Shown here: positions 35,576 to 44,802 of the stretch, one piece after another
Position numbering within the stretch: position 1 is the first letter of the stretch
Layout of the letters: each line of letters starts with the position of its first letter
Origin: Rickettsia endosymbiont of Ceutorhynchus obstrictus
Lineage (GTDB): Bacteria; Pseudomonadota; Alphaproteobacteria; Rickettsiales; Rickettsiaceae
DNA length: 64,000 nt
Reading direction: 5' to 3'
Assembly: GCF_964026565.1 (NCBI RefSeq)
Contig: NZ_OZ032162.1
Location: 620,001 to 684,000 of the forward strand
Translations under genes and position numbers: made by a program
The notes under the pieces: model-generated
What the model saw: the letters and a program-made list of their open reading frames with translations, nothing else
What the model was told of the DNA's origin: nothing
Databases searched by the model: none

Positions 35576-38104
35576 TTATAAATCGAATCTTACCGTAATT
35601 GTTCCTGAGTGTGTGCTATATTTCTTGTGCATGTAGTAGTTGTAATCAAACTGTAATTTAATATTATTATTTTGAGCTATTACTCCGGCACCTATGTTAT
35701 ACCCTAGTCTTGAATTTCTTGTCATATCTACTTTTTTGATCTCTTTAGGAATATCCTGGTTACTTGTAAATGTAGCTGTTATTGCCTTATGACTTGCAAA
35801 AAAATTTCTTTCTATACTGCCTTGTAATGATGGAATTAGTTTAAGATGCGAATTAATATCTGTAGAATTTAATATTATCTTACTGCCTATAGTACAGTTG
35901 AACACCTTTCTAGATTTCCTTGAAATCTTTAACAAATAATCATATGCTCCTTGTTCCTTGTATAAATTATTCAGCATATTATAATATTTTAGACTAATGT
36001 TCGGAACTAATTGCATACCACTTGTAAAATTGTGATAATAGCTTAAATTACCTTCAATGCCCATACCACGAATATAGGATTTACCATGTCTCTGGGCATT
36101 GATTACATTTTTGATATTGCTACCTGATAGTGAACCAATTAATTGTAGAGAAACATTTCTATCTAAATCTTTTTGGTAATAAGCACTGACCATGTGTGAA
36201 TTAATACGGCTTTTGCCTAGTGTTTCACTAAATCGTAAGTATGAATGAATATTGCCGTAGGCAATGCCTAATATATAGCTATCATTAAATGATATTTCTC
36301 CTCCTAGTATTATGGCTAGCATTCTTCCTGTGTAAGATGATATGCTGCTACCACTGTCTTGTTTACTAATAGCGTAACCACTATTATCCCAAATACTAAA
36401 ACCTCTATTCTGCTCATCGCCCCCTGATATTGGTTGTGATTTACCATTTAATCCTATTAATCTGTTTTGGATTATTTGATAAAACATCTTTAACGCTAAC
36501 ATTACCTCATTATTACTTGCTCTGAACTGACTGATGCGGTCTAATATCCTGCTGCTTGGTTCTTTTAATTCATCTTTTAGATTAAGATCCTCAATGTTAT
36601 TATTCCTATCAGATGATTCTAAGTTTTGATTACTGTTGTAACTACTATTTGGAGTATTATGATTATTCTGATTACCACCACTACCATCTACTGCATCTAG
36701 TTCATCTTTTAGGTTAAGACCCTCAATATCATTATTTCTATCAGATGATTCTAAGTTTTGATTACTGTTGTAACTACTATTTGGAGTATTATGATTATTC
36801 TGATTACCACCACTACCATCTACTGCATCTAGTTCATCTTTTAGGTTAAGACCCTCAATATCATTATTTCTATCAGATGGTTCTAAGTTTTGGTTACTGT
36901 TGTAACTACTATTTGGAGTATTATGATTATTCTGATTACCACCACTACCATCTACTGCATCTAGTTCATCTTTTAGGTTAAGACCCTCAATATCATTATT
37001 TCTATCAGATGGTTCTAAGTTTTGGTTACTGTTGTAACTACTATTTGGAGTATTATGATTATTCTGATTACCACCACTACCATCTACTGCATCTAGTTCA
37101 TCTTTTAGGTTAAGACCCTCAATATCATTATTTCTATCAGATGGTTCTAAGTTTTGATTACTGTTGTAACTACTATTTGGAGTATTATGATTATTCTGAT
37201 TACCACCACTACCATCTACTGCATCTAGTTCATCTTTTAGGTTAAGACCCTCAATATCATTATTTCTATCAGATGGTTCTAAGTTTTGGTTACTGTTGTA
37301 ACTACTATTTGGAGTATTATGATTATTCTGATTACCACCACTACCATCTACTGCATCTAGTTCATCTTTTAGGTTAAGACCCTCAATATCATTATTTCTA
37401 TCAGATGGTTCTAAGTTTTGGTTACTGTTGTAACTACTATTTGGAGTATTATGATTAGCGCCACTACTTACTGCATCCAATTCTAGGTTACAATCATTAA
37501 AAATATTAATTCCATTGTCTGATGATAAGTCTAAGGATGAGGTTAAAGCATCTAAATTATCTGATCTACTAGATTGAGATTTTTTAGGAGTTGAAGTAAC
37601 AATATGACCTTCATCAAAATTACTACGTTTTGATATCATATCATTGATTTTTTTTAATTCTTTCTCTAATAATTCGTTTGAAGATTCATCAGAGCTTATA
37701 AGGCTTTGTTGGGATTTTTTATATAGTTTTTTTCTATCATTTAATTTTCTTAGTTCTGAATCTTCATATTCAATATCTTCCAACTCTTCTTTCCTTTTTT
37801 CTATAGCATGATTGATTGATCGTATTTTTTTATTAATGTTCTCCAGATGTGACATCCTATAATCTTTACGATCGTTTGACGTCTTTATTAAATCTTGCCT
37901 TTTTTCCGAAAGTGCTTCTATTATTCCAGTATGATCACTAAGGATATTTGTTGGGAGTGTATTGGAAGCAGCTATAACATTATTGCCAATGAATATTATA
38001 GTAATACTATAATTTGTGTATCTAAAAAATAGATATATTATTTTTTTTGAGCATAAGAGTAAATATGCATAGCTTAGAGAAAAGAAAATTATTAGTAATG
38101 CCAT
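35576..38104 (-). CDS. Autotransporter-like surface protein with 44-residue repeats (complete copy)
   Basis: This 842-residue protein begins with about 47 largely hydrophobic residues ending VIAASNTLP, which fits a long signal sequence. A charged coiled-coil-like part (60-170) follows, then about seven 44-residue Asn/Asp/Ser-rich repeats (210-515). The last 290 residues alternate hydrophobic and polar positions and end in TITVRFDL, as in outer-membrane beta-barrels of autotransporters. This is the passenger-plus-translocator design of Rickettsia surface-cell-antigen (Sca) proteins, here small for that family. Binding partners are unknown. It lies on the mobile element, so it is accessory rather than core. 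The IS4 element ends 18 bp from its stop, and no terminator is visible. Confidence 0.8.
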   Translation of the reverse strand: MALLIIFFSLSYAYLLLCSKKIIYLFFRYTNYSITIIFIGNNVIAASNTLPTNILSDHTGIIEALSEKRQDLIKTSNDRKDYRMSHLENINKKIRSINHAIEKRKEELEDIEYEDSELRKLNDRKKLYKKSQQSLISSDESSNELLEKELKKINDMISKRSNFDEGHIVTSTPKKSQSSRSDNLDALTSSLDLSSDNGINIFNDCNLELDAVSSGANHNTPNSSYNSNQNLEPSDRNNDIEGLNLKDELDAVDGSGGNQNNHNTPNSSYNSNQNLEPSDRNNDIEGLNLKDELDAVDGSGGNQNNHNTPNSSYNSNQNLEPSDRNNDIEGLNLKDELDAVDGSGGNQNNHNTPNSSYNSNQNLEPSDRNNDIEGLNLKDELDAVDGSGGNQNNHNTPNSSYNSNQNLEPSDRNNDIEGLNLKDELDAVDGSGGNQNNHNTPNSSYNSNQNLESSDRNNDIEGLNLKDELDAVDGSGGNQNNHNTPNSSYNSNQNLESSDRNNNIEDLNLKDELKEPSSRILDRISQFRASNNEVMLALKMFYQIIQNRLIGLNGKSQPISGGDEQNRGFSIWDNSGYAISKQDSGSSISSYTGRMLAIILGGEISFNDSYILGIAYGNIHSYLRFSETLGKSRINSHMVSAYYQKDLDRNVSLQLIGSLSGSNIKNVINAQRHGKSYIRGMGIEGNLSYYHNFTSGMQLVPNISLKYYNMLNNLYKEQGAYDYLLKISRKSRKVFNCTIGSKIILNSTDINSHLKLIPSLQGSIERNFFASHKAITATFTSNQDIPKEIKKVDMTRNSRLGYNIGAGVIAQNNNIKLQFDYNYYMHKKYSTHSGTITVRFDL
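36561..37485 (-). repeat. 132-bp tandem coding repeats in the complete autotransporter copy
   Basis: The same 132-bp period and number of units as at 336-1260 are seen, with the constant offset of 36225. The two copies have therefore not yet diverged in repeat number. Confidence 0.9.
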
Positions 38105-38424
38105 CTGAAATTATGAATCTAGAAGATCTTACCTGTTATGTAAAACTTGTGGGTAATTTCCCTATTACTAAACTTAAAATGAATTTACAAACTTGATTTA
38201 AATCTAAAAATATCAAACCATTTTAATGGCATTTTTAAAAGATTTCAATTATTTGATGGAGGGGAATACCTTATAAAGAAAAATCCTATTATAATGCCCC
38301 TTTAAATCGCTAATTTAGTATTACGAGTTTTAGAGGTAAGCTGTGTATAAAAAACTTTTTTGTTATTTCAGAATTTTTATAAATGATTTTTCAAACAGCA
38401 GAGTAAATTTTACAAGAAATATGT

Positions 38425-39492
38425 TTACTCTAAAGAACTAATAAAAGCTTCATCAAGACCGGTTACACTAGAAATTAAAGAAACATTACAACCTTGAGCT
38501 AACATTTTCTTTGCTACCTCTACTGCTTTATTATATTCCCCTTCAGCTTTTCCTTCAGCTTTTCCTTCAGCTTTTCCTTCAGCTTTTCCTTCAGCTTTTC
38601 CAATCTGGATACCTTTAGCTTCACCAATTTGGATACCTTTAGCTTCACCAACTTGTAAGCCTTCAAGAATACCTATTTCTTTCCCTTCTTGTTGCCAATG
38701 CTCTGCTAAACTTCTCATAAGCCTTGTTCCTATTTCCGGATTCAACTTTGTTGATAATAAATTCTCTAGTTTTATTTTATCATCTTGCTCTATCTTCGTC
38801 AATGTATAATATAATATCATTTCTAGATAATCATAACCTATCGTTATTTTGGTTAATTCCGGTAATATATCTGATATTTCTTGCCATCTTTTTAATAACT
38901 CCCGCTCATGTATATGCTTGAGAAAAAATTCTAATATCCCTGACCATATCCTTTGTTTAAACTCTTCATCTGGTATTTCATGGACATTCACTAATTGGTA
39001 ATCATTAATCCATAATTCTCTTGCTAATTTGTTATTGGCAAATAAATCCCACAAATTCCTTGCAACATTGTATTTCTCCTGACCATTGAAAAATATCATC
39101 GGGTATATTAATGGTAAAGTCTTAGCTTTAGGATTTTGTATTAAATATCGCTCACAAATATTAATCATATATTTAAATAGCCTAAAGGCCATGAAATGAT
39201 CTGCTTTTGATTGATGCTCGACAAGTAAAAATAAGTAGCCATCTTGTTTATCAAATTTGCATGAGAATAAAACATCAGAGATAGAATCTTTTAAAGAGCT
39301 TTCTACAAAAGTGGTATTTTCCATTGCTAAACTAGGAAAATCTATTAAACTTTTAATATTTGGGGGCAAATGTGCATTAAAGAATTCATGGGCAACTAGA
39401 GGATTCTCTAGTGCCTTACGAAATATCTTATCATGCTTAGCTTTCTTCTTATCCTTATCTGGATCACCCAGCAGGTTTCCTTGTTCACTCAT
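38425..39492 (-). CDS. Rpn family recombination-promoting nuclease / putative transposase (copy 2)
   Basis: At 355 residues this is the twin of the protein at 2200-3255, identical except for one additional K-A-E-G unit in the low-complexity linker before the C-terminal tail. The same nuclease features are present: HDKIFRKALENP, SDVLFSCKF and FLLVEHQSK. The extra 12 bp is the only difference I noticed between the two long duplicates. This points to recent duplication followed by slippage. The role in DNA cleavage or recombination is inferred from the family. Confidence 0.8.
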   Translation of the reverse strand: MSEQGNLLGDPDKDKKKAKHDKIFRKALENPLVAHEFFNAHLPPNIKSLIDFPSLAMENTTFVESSLKDSISDVLFSCKFDKQDGYLFLLVEHQSKADHFMAFRLFKYMINICERYLIQNPKAKTLPLIYPMIFFNGQEKYNVARNLWDLFANNKLARELWINDYQLVNVHEIPDEEFKQRIWSGILEFFLKHIHERELLKRWQEISDILPELTKITIGYDYLEMILYYTLTKIEQDDKIKLENLLSTKLNPEIGTRLMRSLAEHWQQEGKEIGILEGLQVGEAKGIQIGEAKGIQIGKAEGKAEGKAEGKAEGKAEGEYNKAVEVAKKMLAQGCNVSLISSVTGLDEAFISSLE

Positions 39493-39536
39493 ATATTTAT
39501 ATTTTTTAACTTGATAAAATATTATTACACTATACT

Positions 39537-40871
39537 CTAAACTCTTATTCCTTGATTTAGCTTGATCTCAGATACTTGCTTTACTGCACTTCTTATTTCT
39601 TTAGCTATTTCTGAGCGTGGACTTATATACTGCATTACTTGTTTATCCCTTCCTATAGCATTTAAGTAATCTTCAGGCACTAAATGGCTTTTGCCTTGAA
39701 AATCATGTACTACTATATCACAAAATTTTTTATCACCAAGATTATAATTAGGATCAAATTTATTCTTCATTATTTGTAAATCTTTCTGTATCTTCTGCTC
39801 TATTGCTGCTATGCAAATCTTGTTACTATAAGCAGTACAAGAATCTATACCTTTTTCTCTGTAGATTTGCATAGCAGTATTGATATTTTCTGCTGTGCCA
39901 AACTTGGCTAGAGCTGTTATTTGCTGTTGCTGCAAATTATTTAGTTTATTATTATCGTTATTTGCAAATTTTGAAAATAATAATTCTATAGATTTAATTT
40001 GTGATTTGCTATCATCACTTGCTTTTAAGGATGATTTAAGTTCTGTTGCCTTACTAGTTGCTGTTAATTTTGCTATTTCAGGCTCTATAAGCTTGTCTAT
40101 AGATTCTGCCCCTTGGGATTTTAACATATCGTTAAAATCACCTTTTTCTGGTGGTCGTATTATTGCTACCGTCGCTCCTTGCCTAATTAATTCTTCCTGA
40201 GCCTTAATTACAGTATTAACTGATACTGCGTCTTTGCCGTCATTATCGGCAGCAATTATTATTCTTTCTCCTTTGATAGGCTCATAGTTTCGGATGTTAC
40301 TTACACCTAAACTACAAAGTATTTTGCCCTTAATACCAGCTTCTGCAATGCTTAAAGCCGTTTCTACCCCTTCTGCTATAATCGTTATATTACTAACTGA
40401 ATTATTGCCATCTTTACTGATTTGTACGTTCCTGCTTTGTACGTTCTGCTGTTCGTTATTTTTATTAATCTCAACAAAAGAACCTCTGATTCTGCCAAAA
40501 GAACGTTTATTAACCTCAATATCAGCTTTATTATTTGTGTCTTTGTTTAAATAAATTGATTGTCCACCGGTAATATTACCATCTTTATTTCTAGCAAAAG
40601 CAATTAATGCAGGATAATATTGTTTGCTATTATTATCCCACATCATATTGGTTCTAAGATCGTTACTTAGTTGGTATCTTGTTAATACTTCTTTAATTCC
40701 ACGATGTTCTGATAAATATCTTTTTGCTACATTATTTGGCATGACATATTTTATAGAATCTGATTTTTCATATAATTCTTCAGCTCTCTTTATCTTAGAG
40801 CCTATCAGTAAATAAAAGTTAAAGAATAAATAGTAGAAAAATAGAAGAAGAAATGTTATACAAGGTAGCAA
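39537..40871 (-). pseudogene. traA: Orphan 3' part of traA (Toprim domain), copy 2
   Basis: It matches the 3300-4634 fragment base for base as far as I can see, with IIAEGVETALSIAEAG, IIIAADNDGKD and EKGDFNDML of the Toprim domain. As there, its first 25 or so residues come from the IS end. Here the 5' traA part is absent, because the IS is followed by dprA rather than by the rest of traA. It can only be a fragment. Confidence 0.85.
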
Positions 40872-41632
40872 AAAAGCAAAAGAATTATGAGCTATCCAAG
40901 TGAATTACGGGACGAAGAGTGGGAAATAATAAAAGAATATTTTGCCTATAAGAAGAAAGGAAGGAAAATAAAAATAGATAGAAGATCAATAGTAAATGCA
41001 ATATTTTATCAGAGCCGTACAGGGTGTCAGTGGCGATATTTACCAAAAGAATATCCAAATTATAAAATAGTTAATGAATATTATAATAAATGGAATCGTA
41101 GAGGATTATGGCAAAAGATAAATGAAGAACTTGTTTCAAGATGCCGAGAATCAATGGGGAAAAAAAGCAAGTCCGAGAATTGGAATAATTGATTCGCAAT
41201 CAATTAAGAATACGCAAAGAAGTGAAGTAAAAGGGTATGATGCCGGTAAAAAGATAAAAGGAATAAAGCGTCATATAGTAACAGATGCAAATGGTTTATT
41301 ACTAGCTGTTAATGTACATTCAGCAAGTATACAAGATAGAGACGGTGCTAAAGAAAGCTTGCTTGTAGCAAAGAATAAATATCCATCAATTGAAAGATTT
41401 TTTGCAGATGGAGGCTATAGTGGTAATTTACAAAATTGGTGTTTTTTGAATACAAAATCATTGTTATCTGTAGTAAAGAGAAAATCAGAAAAATTTGAAA
41501 TCTTACCGATTAGATGGATAGTAGAGCGTACTTTTGGTTGGTTAAATAATTTCAGAAGGTTAAGTAAACATTACGAACATACTGTCAAATCTGCTACTAA
41601 TCAGATTTATATTGCTATGATTCGGTTAATGC
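40800..41632 (+). mobile_element. IS5-family insertion sequence, right end missing
   Basis: It matches 4563-5395 of the complete element. The last 39 bp or so, including the right inverted repeat, are replaced by dprA sequence. Without its right end it cannot transpose by itself. Confidence 0.88.
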
Positions 41633-41652
41633 GGTCGCGTCTTTGCTCATAA
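40887..41652 (+). CDS. IS5-family transposase, two frames, C-terminus altered by the dprA junction
   Basis: The two overlapping frames (40887-41192 and 41122-41652) match the transposase at 4650-5415, including the A7 slippage site and all DDE motifs (IIDSQS, FADGGYS, VERTFGWL). Only the last few residues differ: after MIRLM it reads RSRLCS from dprA instead of LNKLIC. Since the catalytic part is whole, a protein might still act in trans on the intact IS. Confidence 0.85.
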
Positions 41653-42391
41653 AATTGCCGAAGGGTTAGTTAATAATGATTATGTAACAGTCTCAGGACT
41701 TGCTCGTGGTATCGATAGCGCCGTTCATCAAGCGAACACTTTAAGAACTATCGGTGTTATTGCCGGCGGAATTGATCATATTTATCCCGTAGAAAATAAA
41801 AAATTATTTGAAGCATTAGAGGCAGAAGGGTTAATAATAGCCGAATTACCTATCGGCTCTATTCCTTTAGGGCAGCATTTCCCACAACGTAACAGGTTAA
41901 TCTCCGGTATATCTCTTGGCACCGTCGTAATTGAGGCTAGTTTAAAATCCGGCTCACTAATAACCGCAAGGCTTGCTCTTGAGCAAAATAAAGAAGTATT
42001 TGCCGTGCCTGGATTTCCGTTAGACCCTAGATGTCAGGGTACCAATAAGCTAATCAAAGAGGGAGCGCATTTGGTGGAAAATATAGATGATATAGTAGCT
42101 AATTTACCACGATATGAAAATATTATAAGAAAAAAAGACGACTCAGTAAAAGATTTTATTGATGTTAATGCAAATTTCAAAACACTAGATACCAAATATA
42201 TAAAGCAAGTAACAGAAACCCATCGTACGCAAATTGTTGAATTATTATCAGCAGTGTCGCTCGATTTTGATTATTTACAAGAAGCAACAAATTTACCATT
42301 ACCCATTATATATACGGTAATATTGGAGTTAGAGCTAGCCGGCAGAGTTATTCGTCATCACGGTAACAAAATCTCATTAATTTATAAATAA
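41633..42391 (+). pseudogene. dprA: dprA (DNA processing protein A), 5' end deleted
   Basis: The frame is open from the IS junction and reads GRVFAHKIAEGLVNNDYVT, VSGLARGIDSAVHQA, GGIDHIYP, FPQRNRLISG and EVFAVPGFP. This is the conserved Rossmann-type core of DprA, followed by the C-terminal winged helix (about the last 65 residues). About 252 residues remain of a usual 370-380; the N-terminus is gone. DprA loads RecA on incoming single-stranded DNA. A GTG at 42005 could start only the last 128 residues. It stops 2 bp before the topA start, the conserved dprA-topA order. The mobile region has thus removed the dprA promoter and start. Confidence 0.93.
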
Positions 42392-42393
42392 AC

Positions 42394-44802
42394 ATGAAAT
42401 TAGTAATAGTAGAGTCGCCCGCAAAGGCAAAAACGATAAATAAATATCTCGGCGATGAATTTAAAGTTATTGCCTCATTCGGTCATATTAGAGATTTACC
42501 TTCTAAAAAAGGTTCGGTATTGCCTGATGAAAATTTTTCGATGAAATATGACATATCGGACAAAGCTAATAAATATGTCGATGCAATAACTAAGGATGCC
42601 AAAAAAGCTAAAGCAGTTTATTTAGCAACCGATCCGGATCGTGAAGGAGAAGCAATTTCTTGGCATGTGGCGGAAGTGATTAAAGAAAAAAACGGTGTTA
42701 AATCCGATGATTTTTTTAAGAGAGTGGCTTTCAATGAAATTACCAAAAAAGCAATTATCCATGCAGTTGAAAACCCTAGGAAACTTGATATTAACTTAGT
42801 TAATTCTCAGCAAGCAAGAAGGGCGTTAGATTACTTAGTCGGCTTTACTTTATCTCCCCTTTTATGGCGGAAACTCCCAGGCTGTAAATCAGCCGGTAGG
42901 GTACAGTCGGTGGCACTTCGTCTTGTGTGTGAGCGAGAAGATGAAATAGAGCGTTTTAAGACCGAAGAATATTGGGATATTAGTCTTAAAATGCAAAATA
43001 GTAATAAAGAGTCTTTTTTAGCTAAATTAACTCATGTGGAAGGTAAGAAGTTAGAAAAATTTTCGATTACTAACGAGAAAGACGCTAAAGATTTAGTAGA
43101 GGCGCTTGAATCAAAAAAATTTCATATTGAAAAAATAGAGAAAAAACAGCAAAAACGCCAACCGCAACCACCCTTTATTACCTCTTCATTGCAACAGGAA
43201 GCTGCAAGGAAATTAGGTTTTAGTGCTAAAAAAACTATGCAGATAGCCCAAAAACTTTATGAAGGCGTGGATATAGGCAAAGAAACAGTCGGGCTTATTA
43301 CCTATATGAGAACGGACGGCGTTACTTTAGCGAGTGAGGCGGTTACGGAAATACGTAAGTTAATCCATAAAAATTTCGGTGATAAATATCTGCCGAACGC
43401 TCCAAGAGTCTATAAATCGAAAGTAAAGAATGCACAGGAAGCTCATGAAGCAATAAGACCGACGACAATTACTTATACCCCTGAGAGTTTAAAAGAAAAA
43501 TTAGATAAAGATTATTATCGATTATATGAATTAATTTGGAAAAGAACAATAGCCTGCCAAATGGAAAATGTTATTATGAATTTGGTAGCAGCTAGCTTAG
43601 AATCTGAAAATAAAGAATTTTCAGCAAAAGCAACGGGATCGACCATAGCATTTGACGGTTTTTATAAAGTGTATCGTGAAAGTGTTGACGATGAAGCGGA
43701 AGAAGAAAATAAAATGCTACCGCCTTTAAAAGAAGAGGAAAAATTATTAACCGAAGAGATAAAACCCAATCAGCATTTTACGGAACCACCGCCAAGATAT
43801 TCCGAGGCTAGCTTAGTTAAAAAACTTGAGGAATTGGGAATCGGTAGACCGTCAACTTATGCATCTATTTTATCGGTATTACAAGAGAGGAAATACGTAA
43901 GCTTGGGGAAAAAGCGTTTTATACCGGAAGAGCTTGGGCGTTTGGTTACGGTATTTTTAGTCGGCTTCTTTAAAAAATATGTCGAATATGATTTTACCGC
44001 TAGTTTAGAAAATGAATTAGATGAAATAGCTGCCGGAAAACTTGAGTGGAAGACATCGCTAAGCAATTTTTGGGGCGGTTTTAATAATAATGTAGAATCG
44101 GTTAGTGAACAAAAAATAACCGACGTAATTAGTTATGTGCAAAAAGCTTTAGATTATCATTTATTCGGCGAGAATAAAGATTCAAAAAAATGTCCTTCCT
44201 GTGCTACGGGTGAGTTGAGTTTAAAATTAGGTAAGTTCGGCGCATTTTTAGCATGTAGTAATTACCCCGATTGTACTTTTAAAAAGCCTATTACTACCGG
44301 TAACGGTAATAGTGAAACTGACGGCGATAATTATGCGGTTAATGAGAATAAAATTTTAGGTACTGATCCGGAAGGGGTAGAAATTTATTTGAAAAAAGGT
44401 CCGTACGGTCCTTATATTCAACGCGGGGAAAAAGATGCCGCTAATGAAAAGCAAAAACCCAAGCGTGTTCCCGTGCCTCCTGCGCTGCAGAAGGATATTA
44501 CTTTTGAGACGGCTTTGAAATTGTTAAGTTTACCTCTTAAATTAGGTACTCATTCAGAAACGGGAGAAGAAATTTTAGTAGGATTCGGCAGATTTGGTCC
44601 TTACTTAAAATATAGCGGCAAATTTATTTCTATTCCTAAAAAATACGATTTTTTAACTATTACGCCGGAACAGGCAATAGAGCTAATTAAGGAAAATAGT
44701 AATAAGTTACAGAAGAAGGTAGAAGCTAAGGATAATAAAGATACTTATCCCGTCATTGCGAGCGAAGCTAAGCAATCTAGGAAAAAAACTAGCAAAAGTT
44801 AA
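42394..44802 (+). CDS. topA: DNA topoisomerase I
   Basis: This 802-residue type IA topoisomerase relaxes negative supercoils. It opens with the Toprim motif KLVIVESPAKAKTINKYLG and has DPDREGEAISWHV. The catalytic Tyr is Y304 in GLITYMRTDG. GIGRPSTYASIL follows, then a zinc ribbon of the CPSCATG and CSNYPDC type near residues 597-628, then repeated topo C-terminal domains (GPYGPYIQRG, GRFGPYLKY). The tail ends VIASEAKQSRKKTSKS. The VIASEAKQS part is the translation of the dispersed CGTCATTGCGAGCGAAGC repeat, so the C-terminus has been extended by a repeat. It is directly downstream of the broken dprA, so it must now be read from a promoter in the remnant or the IS. Confidence 0.97.
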   Translation: MKLVIVESPAKAKTINKYLGDEFKVIASFGHIRDLPSKKGSVLPDENFSMKYDISDKANKYVDAITKDAKKAKAVYLATDPDREGEAISWHVAEVIKEKNGVKSDDFFKRVAFNEITKKAIIHAVENPRKLDINLVNSQQARRALDYLVGFTLSPLLWRKLPGCKSAGRVQSVALRLVCEREDEIERFKTEEYWDISLKMQNSNKESFLAKLTHVEGKKLEKFSITNEKDAKDLVEALESKKFHIEKIEKKQQKRQPQPPFITSSLQQEAARKLGFSAKKTMQIAQKLYEGVDIGKETVGLITYMRTDGVTLASEAVTEIRKLIHKNFGDKYLPNAPRVYKSKVKNAQEAHEAIRPTTITYTPESLKEKLDKDYYRLYELIWKRTIACQMENVIMNLVAASLESENKEFSAKATGSTIAFDGFYKVYRESVDDEAEEENKMLPPLKEEEKLLTEEIKPNQHFTEPPPRYSEASLVKKLEELGIGRPSTYASILSVLQERKYVSLGKKRFIPEELGRLVTVFLVGFFKKYVEYDFTASLENELDEIAAGKLEWKTSLSNFWGGFNNNVESVSEQKITDVISYVQKALDYHLFGENKDSKKCPSCATGELSLKLGKFGAFLACSNYPDCTFKKPITTGNGNSETDGDNYAVNENKILGTDPEGVEIYLKKGPYGPYIQRGEKDAANEKQKPKRVPVPPALQKDITFETALKLLSLPLKLGTHSETGEEILVGFGRFGPYLKYSGKFISIPKKYDFLTITPEQAIELIKENSNKLQKKVEAKDNKDTYPVIASEAKQSRKKTSKS

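Larger units (their letters stand above)
36226..41632. repeat. Long direct duplication, copy 2
   Basis: This is the partner of 1-5395, 5407 bp long because of one extra 12-bp unit in the Rpn gene. On the left it continues the autotransporter gene, whose matching part in copy 1 lies beyond the window. On the right it breaks off inside the IS5-family element at 41632 and joins dprA. Confidence 0.95.
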
